Source of the DNA: Ignavibacteria bacterium
GTDB taxonomy: Bacteria > Bacteroidota > Ignavibacteria > Ignavibacteriales > Ignavibacteriaceae
Assembly: GCA_030648225.1 (NCBI GenBank)
Contig: JAUSIA010000092.1
Coordinates: 1 to 9,827, forward strand
Reading direction: 5' to 3'
DNA length: 9,827 bases
The number at the start of each line of letters is the position of its first letter. Position 1 is the first letter of the stretch. A model generated the notes under the pieces. The model ran no database searches, had not been told where the DNA came from, and was given only the letters and a program-made list of their open reading frames with translations. The position numbers and the translations under genes are program-made. Below are positions 1 to 6,500 of the stretch, piece after piece.

Positions 1-16
1 AACTTTCTTTTTTTAG

Positions 17-42
17 TAACCCACGACTTAAGTCGTGGGTTA
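17..42. repeat. Perfect 26-bp palindrome
   Basis: The half-site TAACCCACGACTT is followed directly by its exact reverse complement, with no mismatch. It is preceded on the + strand by a T-rich run and is not followed by a T tract on either strand, so it lacks the usual form of an intrinsic terminator. Seen: the symmetry. Inferred: it may be a REP-like unit or a relict IS200/IS605-type end hairpin, since those are short GC-richer palindromes in intergenic DNA. No transposase lies in the window. It could also be a protein-binding site. Confidence 0.7.
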
Positions 43-66
43 ATGAAAACCAAGCTCTAATGTTAC

Positions 67-85
67 AACCGTTCTAACGGTTTTT
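67..85 (+). terminator. Possible weak intrinsic terminator of an upstream + strand gene
   Basis: A 6-bp stem (AACCGT, loop TCTA, ACGGTT) runs into a short T tract ending at 85. It would end transcription coming from a rightward gene left of the window. The stem is short and half AT, and only three T residues lie beyond it, so termination would be weak. It could equally be just another small palindrome in this palindrome-rich spacer. Confidence 0.35.
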
Positions 86-107
86 AAATCAAAAAAATCT
101 AAACTAG

Positions 108-121
108 TTAACTCGAGTTAA
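108..121. promoter_or_regulatory. Perfect 14-bp palindrome upstream of rsmI, candidate operator
   Basis: TTAACTC is followed by its exact reverse complement GAGTTAA, centred about 66 bp before the rsmI start codon. Symmetric sites of this size can bind dimeric regulators, and the position would suit a promoter-proximal operator. No regulator gene is adjacent and no confident promoter could be placed beside it, so a regulatory role is only an inference. Confidence 0.3.
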
Positions 122-180
122 TTTACTTGCCTACCGGGAAACAGCTTTGTAATTTGTCTTTTGTTTTTTAGAATTTAACA

Positions 181-861
181 ATGCCTGGTTCACTATATAT
201 CGTTAGTACTCCGATTGGTAATCTTAAAGATATTACTTTAAGAGCAATAGAAACCCTTAAAGAAGTTAATTTTATAATCTGCGAAGACACGCGTGTTACC
301 TCAATCCTGTTAAAGCATTATGATATTCATAAAGAACTTATTTCAATGAATGCACAGAGTGAATCAAGAAAAATTCCTCATCTTATACAAAGAATTAACA
401 AAGAAGAAAGTTGTGCACTGGTTTCTGATGCGGGGACACCTTCCATTTCAGATCCTGGGCTAAGATTAATTTCCGAAGCAATAAAGACTAATATTAAAGT
501 TGTTCCGGTCCCTGGTGTTTCTGCTTTAGTCACTGCTCTAAGCATTAGCGGATTACCGACTGATGTCTTTGTATTTGAAGGTTTTCTTCCTAATAAAAAA
601 GGAAGATCAACTAAACTCAAAAATTTAGCAGAAGAGGAAAGAACTATAATATTATATGAATCAACTTACAGGATTGAAAAGCTGCTAAAAGAACTATCTG
701 AATTTATGCCCGAAAGATTCCTTGTAATCTGCAGAGAGTTAACAAAAAAATTTGAAGAAGTAAGAAGAGGTTATCCAAAGGAGTTATTGGATTCTTTTAA
801 GGATTCAGTTAATAAAGGTGAGTTTGTTGTAGTAATAGCCCCATCCAGGTTAAGGGAATAA
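181..861 (+). CDS. rsmI: 16S rRNA (cytidine-1402-2'-O)-methyltransferase RsmI
   Basis: Cytoplasmic SAM-dependent enzyme that 2'-O-methylates C1402 of 16S rRNA in the ribosomal P-site region. The 226-aa product is a single tetrapyrrole-methylase-fold domain. The family signatures appear in order: STPIGNL (residues 9-15), CEDTR (34-38), SDAGTPSISDPG (82-93), PVPGVSA (109-115) and FEGFLP (132-137), with YEST and CREL blocks further on. It stops soon after GEFVVVI, so it lacks the C-terminal extension of the roughly 286-aa E. coli protein; short forms are common in this bacterial group. The ATG start fits because the first conserved strand begins at residue 5. There is no clear Shine-Dalgarno sequence. 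It is a solitary rightward gene convergent with apt. Its last codons (848-861) merge into the GG-TATAG-like heptamer repeat that follows. The identification is very secure from the motifs. Confidence 0.96.
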   Translation: MPGSLYIVSTPIGNLKDITLRAIETLKEVNFIICEDTRVTSILLKHYDIHKELISMNAQSESRKIPHLIQRINKEESCALVSDAGTPSISDPGLRLISEAIKTNIKVVPVPGVSALVTALSISGLPTDVFVFEGFLPNKKGRSTKLKNLAEEERTIILYESTYRIEKLLKELSEFMPERFLVICRELTKKFEEVRRGYPKELLDSFKDSVNKGEFVVVIAPSRLRE

Positions 862-862
862 A

Positions 863-883
863 GGTATAGGGTATAGGGATATA
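863..883. repeat. Heptamer repeat, left arm of an inverted pair
   Basis: Three consecutive 7-mers, GGTATAG, GGTATAG and GGATATA, begin two bases after the rsmI stop codon. Weaker copies, GGTTAAG and GGAATAA, precede them inside the final rsmI codons. Related heptamers occur in reverse orientation at 1018-1047, so the pair could fold back over a 134-nt spacer. The repeat is plain in the sequence; its origin and function are unknown. Confidence 0.75.
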
Positions 884-1017
884 AAGTACAATCTATTAAT
901 TTAAAATTTTCCTAACAAATTGAAAAAGGAATTCAATGATGAAAATAATTTATTTTTTAAGATTAACTGAATGAATGTATGATTTGAACACTTCGTTTAG
1001 CCTTAGCATTTTTACTT

Positions 1018-1047
1018 TTATACCTTATACCCTTTACCCTTATACCC
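1018..1047. repeat. Heptamer repeat, right arm of an inverted pair
   Basis: On the + strand this reads TTATACC, TTATACC, CTTTACC, CTTATACCC; on the - strand these are GGTATAA-type units. They are the reverse complement of the units at 863-883 with about one mismatch per heptamer. The array lies immediately beyond the apt stop codon, so each arm sits just after the 3' end of one of two convergent genes. The spacer between the arms (884-1017) is AT-rich and holds only a 12-codon ATG reading frame, with no sign of being a gene. Confidence 0.75.
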
Positions 1048-1053
1048 ATTTTA

Positions 1054-1581
1054 CTACTCACTATCATAATCAACTAAAGCTCTTACATCGTAATTTTTTA
1101 ATTTTGTTCTCCCTTTAAGAAAAGATAATTCAATAATAAAAGAAACCTGAACAATCTGGCCGCCTAATTTTTCAATTAATTTGCATGCTGCCTGTGCCGT
1201 TCCACCTGTTGCTAAAAGATCATCATGCAGAAGAACTTTATCCCCTTTTTGAATTGCATCTTTATGTATCTCTAAAGTGTCATTTCCATATTCAAGTGCA
1301 TAAGTTATTTTTTCAGTTTCAGCCGGCAGTTTGCCATGTTTTCTGCAAGGCACAAAACCAACATCAAGCTTTTCTGCTAAAGTTATTCCAAACATAAATC
1401 CGCGGGATTCTATTCCAACAACTTTTGTAATATTTTTATTCTTGGCAAAATCAAATAATAATGTAGAAGTTTTCTTTAGCATAACCGGATCTTTAAGAAG
1501 CGTAGTAATATCTCTGAAGACAATTCCTTTTTTGGGAAAATCTTTTACGCTTCTTATAATGCTTTTAAGGTCTTCACTCAT
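1054..1581 (-). CDS. apt: Adenine phosphoribosyltransferase
   Basis: Cytoplasmic purine-salvage enzyme that converts adenine and PRPP to AMP and pyrophosphate. The 175-aa product is full length for the family (E. coli about 183). It shows FRDITTLLKDP (22-32), GIESRGFMFG (56-65), the adenine phosphoribosyltransferase-specific RKHGKLPAET loop (80-89) and the PRPP-binding loop VLLHDDLLATGGTA (116-129) with its acidic pair DD. The start is an ATG eight bases after the stop of the upstream crotonase gene, with GAGG six bases before it overlapping that stop codon, so translation is probably coupled. It is the last gene of the leftward dus-crotonase-apt operon and converges on rsmI. No ordinary terminator is visible beyond it, only the heptamer arrays. 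No key residue appears to be missing. Confidence 0.96.
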   Translation of the reverse strand: MSEDLKSIIRSVKDFPKKGIVFRDITTLLKDPVMLKKTSTLLFDFAKNKNITKVVGIESRGFMFGITLAEKLDVGFVPCRKHGKLPAETEKITYALEYGNDTLEIHKDAIQKGDKVLLHDDLLATGGTAQAACKLIEKLGGQIVQVSFIIELSFLKGRTKLKNYDVRALVDYDSE

Positions 1582-1587
1582 TCATTG

Positions 1588-1591
1588 CCTC
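1588..1591 (-). promoter_or_regulatory. Ribosome binding site of apt
   Basis: GAGG on the - strand overlaps the TGA stop of the upstream crotonase gene and lies six bases before the apt ATG. It supports this start over the out-of-frame ATG at 1583-1585 and points to translational coupling. Confidence 0.7.
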
Positions 1592-2339
1592 ATTTTTTAA
1601 GAAGAAAATTTTCAAGCCCCTTTTTAAAATCCTCTGATGAACGGCTGATTGTATTTAATCTTATGCAGTAATCAACTGCTTCCTTAACATTAAGATTTGA
1701 AATATCATTTATCATTCTCTTTGTAAGCTTCATACTATAATTTGAGTTTGAAAGAAGTTTAGCAGCAAAACTTTTAGCTTCAGTCAAAGCATCATCTGCA
1801 AGATAATCAACCAAACCAATTTCATTTGCTTTTGCAGTATCAATAATATCTCCTGTAAGAAGAAGCTGCTTTGCTTTCCCCTCCCCAATTTTCTTAACAA
1901 GGAAAATAGATACTATAGCGGGAATGAAACCAATCTTTACTTCAGAGTAACCAAACTTAGCATTGATTCTATCTGCAACTATAAAATCGCAGACACTTGC
2001 TAAACCGCACCCACCTGCAATTGCAGGCCCATTTACTGCAGCTATTGTTGGAATTGGAAGGTTATAAATTTCAAGAAATAATTCTGCCAGTGATTCTGAA
2101 TCTTTTTCATTCTCAACAGAATTAAAACTTCTCATTTGATTTAAATATTCAAGATCAGCACCTGTACAAAAACTTTTTCCTTCCCCTGTAATTATTAAAG
2201 CTTTAACATCTTCAGTGTCTTTTATTTCTTTTAATTTACTTTTAAACTGTTTAATAAGATCAGGATGAAGAGCGTTTCTTTTTTCAGGACGGTTAAGTGT
2301 AAGAATTGCAATATGTTTTTCTTTAACAAGTTTTATCAT
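1590..2339 (-). CDS. Enoyl-CoA hydratase/isomerase (crotonase) family protein, methylglutaconyl-CoA-hydratase-like
   Basis: Acyl-CoA enzyme of the crotonase fold, which stabilises a thioester enolate in an oxyanion hole. From the ATG at 2339 it has 249 residues; an in-frame TTG at 2363 would add eight, but the ATG begins closer to the conserved NRPEKRNAL block (16-24), so I prefer it. Oxyanion-hole regions are FCTGADL (57-63) and AAVNGPAIAGGCGLA (100-114). The second catalytic glutamate of hydratases is present as E133 in FGYSEVKIGFIPA, wording that resembles AUH/LiuC-type methylglutaconyl-CoA hydratases. The first catalytic glutamate, which follows GGGC in classical enoyl-CoA hydratase, is glycine here (GGCGLA). 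The exact substrate is therefore uncertain: hydratase, isomerase or leucine-degradation enzyme. It is the middle gene of an operon, 69 bp after dus and 8 bp before apt. Neither neighbour belongs to an acyl-CoA pathway, so context does not settle the role. Confidence 0.88.
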   Translation of the reverse strand: MIKLVKEKHIAILTLNRPEKRNALHPDLIKQFKSKLKEIKDTEDVKALIITGEGKSFCTGADLEYLNQMRSFNSVENEKDSESLAELFLEIYNLPIPTIAAVNGPAIAGGCGLASVCDFIVADRINAKFGYSEVKIGFIPAIVSIFLVKKIGEGKAKQLLLTGDIIDTAKANEIGLVDYLADDALTEAKSFAAKLLSNSNYSMKLTKRMINDISNLNVKEAVDYCIRLNTISRSSEDFKKGLENFLLKK

Positions 2340-2408
2340 TTGGATTTGAAATATACTAAACAAGAAATAAATAAGTCATTGATGGCAAGGGGGGTTCTTG
2401 TGCAGAAT

Positions 2409-3395
2409 TTAAACAGCAATTTTATAATCGTTTAATTCAGTTAGATATTTCAAAAGAATATCTTCTACTGGTTTATATTCAGTAATTGTCATCATTCTCG
2501 TTCTGATTTGAGAAGCATTATATAATCCTTTAAGATATCCCGAATAAAACTTACGATGCTCAAGTACTGCTCTTTTCTCTCCTTTTACCTTAACAGCAAG
2601 TTCAAGATGACGCAATGTTGTTTTAATTCTTTTTTCTGGATCAACTAAAGTTGAGACAAATCCCTGGGTTAATAATTGTTTTGCATCTTCAAAAATCCAG
2701 GGGTTCCCAATTGCACCTCTTGCAATCATAACTCCATCAGCAGCGGTTTCATCAAAAGCTTTTTTAACATCATAAGCAGAAAGAACATTTCCATTTAACA
2801 CAACAGGAATTTTTACAGCTTCTTTAACCTTCCTGATCCATTCCCAATAAGCTTCTCCTTTATGCCCCATTACACGAGTTCTGCAATGTACAGTGATTGC
2901 TTTTACTCCAACGTCTTCCATTCTTTTTGCAACATCAACAATGTAAATGCGATCATTATCCAAACCCAATCTTGTTTTAACAGTAACAGGAAGAGAAACA
3001 GAATCAACTACCGCCTTAACAAGCTTCTGCATATAAGCAGGATCTTTAAGAAGTCCGGCACCAGCACCACAAGCGACAACATTTTTAACCCAGCAGCCTG
3101 CGTTAATATCAATCAAATCCGGATTTTCTGCTTCAGCAATTTTTGCCGCTCCAACCATAGAATCAATATTAGCACCATAAATCTGGATTCCAACAGGTCT
3201 TTCTTCTTCAATAATTTTTAACTTTTTATGAGTCTTAGCCGAAGCTCGCACTAAACCTTCAGAGTTTACAAACTCGGTATAAACAACATCAGCTCCAAGT
3301 TCTCTGCAAACTAACCTGAAAGAAATATCACTTACATCCTCCATTGGAGCGAGAAGGATAGCTTTTTCTATATTTATTTTGCCAACTGAAAACAT
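2409..3395 (-). CDS. tRNA-dihydrouridine synthase, DusB/NifR3-like
   Basis: FMN- and NAD(P)H-dependent cytoplasmic enzyme that reduces uridines in the tRNA D-loop to dihydrouridine. The 328 aa form a TIM barrel with APMEDVSD (16-23), DINAGCW (96-102), LPVTVKTRLG (135-144), TVHCRTR (168-174), the FMN phosphate-binding segments NGNV (201-204) and GVMIARGAIGNPWIF (221-235), and a C-terminal helical tRNA-binding domain from about residue 250. The catalytic proton-donor cysteine is C101, but the usual GCP is GCW here. Length and architecture are normal, and the ATG start is three residues before the first conserved strand. It is the first gene of the dus-crotonase-apt operon, so the promoter should lie in the 77-bp divergent spacer 3396-3472. 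No Shine-Dalgarno sequence is seen. Family membership is secure; the DusB-type subfamily is likely but the tRNA positions modified cannot be read from sequence. Confidence 0.94.
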   Translation of the reverse strand: MFSVGKINIEKAILLAPMEDVSDISFRLVCRELGADVVYTEFVNSEGLVRASAKTHKKLKIIEEERPVGIQIYGANIDSMVGAAKIAEAENPDLIDINAGCWVKNVVACGAGAGLLKDPAYMQKLVKAVVDSVSLPVTVKTRLGLDNDRIYIVDVAKRMEDVGVKAITVHCRTRVMGHKGEAYWEWIRKVKEAVKIPVVLNGNVLSAYDVKKAFDETAADGVMIARGAIGNPWIFEDAKQLLTQGFVSTLVDPEKRIKTTLRHLELAVKVKGEKRAVLEHRKFYSGYLKGLYNASQIRTRMMTITEYKPVEDILLKYLTELNDYKIAV

Positions 3396-3463
3396 AATCT
3401 TTTATATTTTATTACTTAAAATAAAAATTATTAAGCAAAGTAACGAGAGATTTATTAATAGCT

Positions 3464-3467
3464 GAGG
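3464..3467 (+). promoter_or_regulatory. Ribosome binding site of the lipoprotein hydrolase
   Basis: GAGG lies five bases before the ATG at 3473. It supports this start, which also places a lipoprotein signal peptide at the N terminus. Confidence 0.65.
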
Positions 3468-3472
3468 TAAAA

Positions 3473-4204
3473 ATGCGAAACAGAATATTCATAGTATTTT
3501 TAGCAGTAATTTTTATGCTGCCTGGATGTTCCTCTTCCCAGGTGTTGACAAAAGGAACTCAAACAAAGCAGCTTCTTAAGACAGAAATAACAAAAAGTAT
3601 TGAGGTTGGTTATCTTTTATATTTACCTGAAAATTACGATTCGTATCCAAAATTGCCCTTATTGTTGTTTCTTCATGGTTCCGGAGAACGAGGAGAAGAT
3701 CTTGAGAAAGTAAAAGTACATGGTCCTCCAAAACTTATTGAGAACGGAAAAGATTTTCCTTTTATAGTTTTGTCTCCACAGTGCCCTGAAGGTCAGTGGT
3801 GGTCAATTATAGATCTTGATGTTTTATTAAATGAAATAACTGAAAACTATAATGTTGATCCGGACAGAATTTATGTAACAGGTTTAAGTATGGGTGGATT
3901 TGGAACCTGGGAATTAGCGATAAAATATCCAAATCGTTTTGCTGCAATTGCTCCTGTTTGTGGAGGAGGCAATTTTCGTTTAATAAGTGCGTTGAAGGAT
4001 TTACCTGTTTGGGTTTTTCATGGAGCTATAGATAACGTTGTTCCTCTTTCAAGTTCGCAGGAAATGGTAGATGCTTTGGAAATAGCAGGGGGAAATGTGA
4101 AGCTTACTATTTATCCTGATGCTGGACATGATTCATGGACAGAGACTTATAATAATCCTGAATTATATGAGTGGTTTTTAAAACAAAAAAAGAAAATTAA
4201 ATAA
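3473..4204 (+). CDS. Predicted lipoprotein alpha/beta hydrolase (esterase or peptidase-like)
   Basis: The 243-aa product begins with a lipoprotein signal peptide: charged MRNR, a hydrophobic stretch, then the lipobox LPGC with the lipidated cysteine at C19. It should be anchored in the envelope; C19 is followed by Ser-Ser-Ser, not Asp, so outer-membrane targeting is plausible. The mature part is an alpha/beta hydrolase of the dienelactone-hydrolase/feruloyl-esterase/prolyl-oligopeptidase-like class. LLFLHGSGERG (64-74) provides the oxyanion region, GLSMGGFGTW (137-146) holds nucleophile S139, D187 lies in HGAIDNVVP, and H219 in DAGHDSW completes the triad. All three catalytic residues are present, so it should be active. 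The substrate is unknown; ester-linked polysaccharide substituents or small esters are plausible from family precedent. It is a solitary rightward gene with a good Shine-Dalgarno sequence, divergent from dus, and its stop lies one base from the end of the convergent MFS gene. Confidence 0.9.
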   Translation: MRNRIFIVFLAVIFMLPGCSSSQVLTKGTQTKQLLKTEITKSIEVGYLLYLPENYDSYPKLPLLLFLHGSGERGEDLEKVKVHGPPKLIENGKDFPFIVLSPQCPEGQWWSIIDLDVLLNEITENYNVDPDRIYVTGLSMGGFGTWELAIKYPNRFAAIAPVCGGGNFRLISALKDLPVWVFHGAIDNVVPLSSSQEMVDALEIAGGNVKLTIYPDAGHDSWTETYNNPELYEWFLKQKKKIK

Positions 4205-4205
4205 A

Positions 4206-5381
4206 TTAATCTATTCCCACTTTAGCTTTCAAATAAAACACACTGTAAATAAGGATTGCAAACACGAAGAAAGCTCCTGTTAAAAATGGAAATGAATGAC
4301 CGAAAAACTGGAAAGAAAATCCTCCCCAAAGCGGACCTAATACTCTTCCCAAAGCAGACATAGATTGATTAATTCCAAGTATAGCTCCTTGCTCATTATC
4401 AGGAGTAACTTTGGATAAAAGACTTAATGATGTTGGAATAAGCAAACCTGTGCCCATAGTAAAAATTCCTGAAACAACTCCAAGCATTGTATAACCATTG
4501 CTGTTCGGCATTAATATCATAGAAACTAAAAGCAGAAAAGCACCGAATGAAATTATTGTGACTTCTTTAAAACGTTTGCTTAAAAAATGTATCAGTCCCG
4601 TTTGTGAAAAAGCAGAAAAAACTCCCATAATTCCAAAAAGAATTCCTATCTGCATATCATTTAAATGATAATCCTTATAACCAAGTAATGAAAAAGTTCC
4701 AAAAATATTTGACATTGAAAAAGTAATTATGAAGAATACAATAATTACTATCCCGATTGCAGGTCTCCTTAAAACTTCTGCAAAAGCTTTGAAATTAAAA
4801 AGAGAAGATGCACGTTTTTGAGATTTTTCTTTTAAGCTTTCAGGAAGAATAAACCAGGTTACAAGAAATGCAATAAAAGAAAATGATGCGCCAGTATATC
4901 CGATAATATCAAGCCCATACTTGGAAAGAAAGCCTCCTATTAAAGGACCAAAAACAAAACCCAAAGCGAAAGCTGCGCCAATTAATCCCATCCCTTTCGA
5001 TCTGTTCTCTTTTGTTGTAATATCCGCAATGTAAGCTTGTGCAACAGAGATGCTGCTTCCGCCAAGCCCGGCAATTATTCTTGAAATAAACAAAACTAAG
5101 TATGAACCCGCAAAAGAAAATATAATATAACTTAAGCTTGAAAGAAGAAGACAAATAACAATAATTGGCTTTCTTCCTTTTTTATCTGAAACTGATCCGA
5201 AGAAAGGATTGAAGATGAACTGAACAAAAGAAAATACAGCAACAAGCAATCCTATCTGAAAATCAGATGCTTGAAAATTTCTGACTGCAATAGTAGGAAG
5301 AATAGGGATTAATATTCCGAATCCTATAAGATCTATAAAAACTGCAAGGAAGATTAGTAATAAAGAGGATTTATTTTTCAA
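4206..5381 (-). CDS. MFS transporter, drug:H+ antiporter (DHA1/TetA-like)
   Basis: Inner-membrane efflux-type transporter of 391 aa with about 12 hydrophobic segments. Family motifs are FIDLIGFGILIPILP (15-29, first helix), motif A GSVSDKKGRKP (62-72) between helices 2 and 3, motif B RIIAGLGGSSISVAQAY (101-117) in helix 4, and the antiporter motif C GFVFGPLIGG (141-150) in helix 5. An equivalent GPLWGG occurs late in the second half (349-354). Motif C points to proton-coupled export of a small molecule such as a drug; the substrate cannot be assigned and resistance should not be assumed. The start is TTG at 5379-5381, overlapping the upstream isocitrate dehydrogenase stop as TTGA. An in-frame stop lies three codons upstream and no internal ATG precedes helix 1, so TTG is the only sensible start. 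Co-transcription with the dehydrogenase is likely. Confidence 0.9.
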   Translation of the reverse strand: MKNKSSLLLIFLAVFIDLIGFGILIPILPTIAVRNFQASDFQIGLLVAVFSFVQFIFNPFFGSVSDKKGRKPIIVICLLLSSLSYIIFSFAGSYLVLFISRIIAGLGGSSISVAQAYIADITTKENRSKGMGLIGAAFALGFVFGPLIGGFLSKYGLDIIGYTGASFSFIAFLVTWFILPESLKEKSQKRASSLFNFKAFAEVLRRPAIGIVIIVFFIITFSMSNIFGTFSLLGYKDYHLNDMQIGILFGIMGVFSAFSQTGLIHFLSKRFKEVTIISFGAFLLLVSMILMPNSNGYTMLGVVSGIFTMGTGLLIPTSLSLLSKVTPDNEQGAILGINQSMSALGRVLGPLWGGFSFQFFGHSFPFLTGAFFVFAILIYSVFYLKAKVGID

Positions 5382-6403
5382 TTCAGATTATCCAATTCAT
5401 TTATCACAGCATCAGCAAACTGATCGGTGCTAACATAATTTTGCTGATTTATATCCTTTGTAACATTTTTTCCTTCTGCAATTACTTTCGCAATTGCTTT
5501 CTCAAGATTCATAGCAGCTTTAACTTCACCAATATATTCCAGCATCATAACAGAAGCGAGCATAATTGCAGCAGGGTTTGCAAGATTTTGTCCTGCAATA
5601 TCAGGTGCGGAACCGTGAACAGCTTCAAACATAGCTACACCGTCTCCAATGTTTGCGCCCGGAGCCATGCCCAAACCGCCTACCAAACCCGAAGCAAGAT
5701 CAGAAAGAATATCGCCAAAAAGATTTGTTGTAACTATGCAGTCAAACTGGTAAGGGTTCATAACCATCTGCATTGCCATGTTATCAACAATTTTATGATC
5801 GAACTGAACCTCAGGGAATTCCTTAGCGACTTCTTCACCAACATCAAGGAACAATCCTCCTGTAAATTTCAGAATGTTTGCTTTATGGACAAGAGTAATT
5901 TTTTTTCTTCCATGTTTCTTTGCATAATTAAAAGCGTAACGGATAATTCTTTCAGATCCTCTCTTTGTTATTATTCCAATTGTTTCAGCAGCTGAGCGGC
6001 TTGAATCTATGTAGTGCTCAATACCGGAATAAAATTCTTCAAGGTTTTCTCTGAAGATTATTAAATCAATATTATCGAAGTATAAACTCTTTATTCCTTT
6101 ATAGGTTTTTGCCGGACGCTGATTGACATATAGTTCAAACTCTTTTCTTAATGCAACATTAATAGATCTGAATCCTTTACCAACAGGAGTTGTTAATGGT
6201 CCCTTTAATGCTATTCTGTTCTTATCAATTGAATCAATAACTTCCTGCGGAAGAGGGTCGTGATACTTTTCTAATGCAGCTACCCCGGCTTCAACAACCT
6301 CCCAATCTATTTTCACACCCGAATGCTCAAGCACTTTTGCAGTTGCTTTAGTTATTTCAGGCCCAATTCCATCTCCTGGAATTAAGGTAATCCTGTAAGA
6401 CAA
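5378..6403 (-). CDS. Isocitrate dehydrogenase, NAD-dependent type
   Basis: Cytoplasmic beta-decarboxylating dehydrogenase of 341 aa, most likely oxidising isocitrate to 2-oxoglutarate in the TCA cycle. Isocitrate-binding residues align with the E. coli enzyme: S80 and N82 in RSINVALR, R86, R96 in NQRP, R118 in FREN, Y125, and K174 in the HKAN block. Metal ligands are D207, D231 and D235 (NLFGDILSD). The cofactor loop HGSAPDIAG (263-271) has Asp-Ile where NADP enzymes carry Lys-Tyr, so NAD is predicted. The RSINVALR serine argues against 3-isopropylmalate dehydrogenase, though homoisocitrate dehydrogenase cannot be wholly excluded. The start is TTG, with a strong AGGAG six bases upstream, and puts LIPGDGIGPE at the expected place. 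The gene overlaps the downstream MFS gene by 4 nt. Confidence 0.92.
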   Translation of the reverse strand: MSYRITLIPGDGIGPEITKATAKVLEHSGVKIDWEVVEAGVAALEKYHDPLPQEVIDSIDKNRIALKGPLTTPVGKGFRSINVALRKEFELYVNQRPAKTYKGIKSLYFDNIDLIIFRENLEEFYSGIEHYIDSSRSAAETIGIITKRGSERIIRYAFNYAKKHGRKKITLVHKANILKFTGGLFLDVGEEVAKEFPEVQFDHKIVDNMAMQMVMNPYQFDCIVTTNLFGDILSDLASGLVGGLGMAPGANIGDGVAMFEAVHGSAPDIAGQNLANPAAIMLASVMMLEYIGEVKAAMNLEKAIAKVIAEGKNVTKDINQQNYVSTDQFADAVINELDNLN

Positions 6404-6409
6404 ATAGTT

Positions 6410-6414
6410 CTCCT
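6410..6414 (-). promoter_or_regulatory. Strong ribosome binding site before a TTG start
   Basis: On the - strand AGGAG, within AAAGGAGA, lies six bases before the TTG at 6403. It is the strongest Shine-Dalgarno sequence in the window and decides in favour of a TTG start for the isocitrate dehydrogenase gene. Confidence 0.8.
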
Positions 6415-6475
6415 TTAAGTAAATTTTTTTTGAAATATGCTTTTAAATATAAGAAGATTTGAGGTAAGGAAGGTT

Positions 6476-6496
6476 GATGGAAGATGGTAGATGGAT
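6476..6496. repeat. Three tandem GATGG heptamers
   Basis: The run GATGGAA, GATGGTA, GATGGAT repeats with a 7-base period in the spacer between the CapA-like gene and the isocitrate dehydrogenase gene. Unit length matches the heptamer arrays at 863-883 and 1018-1047, but the sequence is different. No function can be read from it. Confidence 0.6.
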
Positions 6497-6500
6497 TGAG

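Noticed and set aside
121..180. Bacteroidetes-type promoter (TTTG, then TAnnTTTG) before rsmI
   Set aside because: Several TTTG strings occur (146-163), but no pair has the consensus boxes with proper 19-21 nt spacing, so I did not annotate it.
378..620. 80-codon - strand reading frame inside rsmI
   Set aside because: It is antisense to well-conserved RsmI motifs and its translation has no recognisable domain.
935..974. Tiny ORF of 12 codons between the heptamer arms
   Set aside because: Too short, no ribosome binding site, and no homologue recognisable; expected by chance in AT-rich spacer.
1185..1600. Two + strand reading frames of 70 and 89 codons opposite apt
   Set aside because: They are shadows of apt; low-complexity Phe/Leu/His-rich products with no Shine-Dalgarno support.
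2340..2408. G6 run and spacer between dus and the crotonase gene as a phase-variable tract
   Set aside because: Six bases is too short for credible slippage and the tract lies outside the preferred coding start.
2862..3221. 119-codon + strand reading frame opposite dus
   Set aside because: It is antisense to the conserved TIM-barrel core; the Asn/Ser/Ile-rich translation matches no family.
3396..3472. Divergent promoters between dus and the hydrolase gene
   Set aside because: Promoters must exist here by context, but no -7/-33 or -10/-35 pair stands out in the AT-rich sequence.
4909..5154. 81-codon - strand frame within the MFS gene
   Set aside because: Alternative frame of the same strand across conserved MFS motifs; no independent support.
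4206..5381. Tetracycline resistance determinant
   Set aside because: The motifs are shared by all DHA1 antiporters; nothing in the sequence fixes tetracycline as substrate and there is no TetR-type regulator or mobile element nearby.
5441..5995. 184-codon + strand reading frame opposite the isocitrate dehydrogenase gene
   Set aside because: Cys/His/Asn-rich translation typical of an antisense frame; the opposite strand carries the full set of dehydrogenase catalytic residues.
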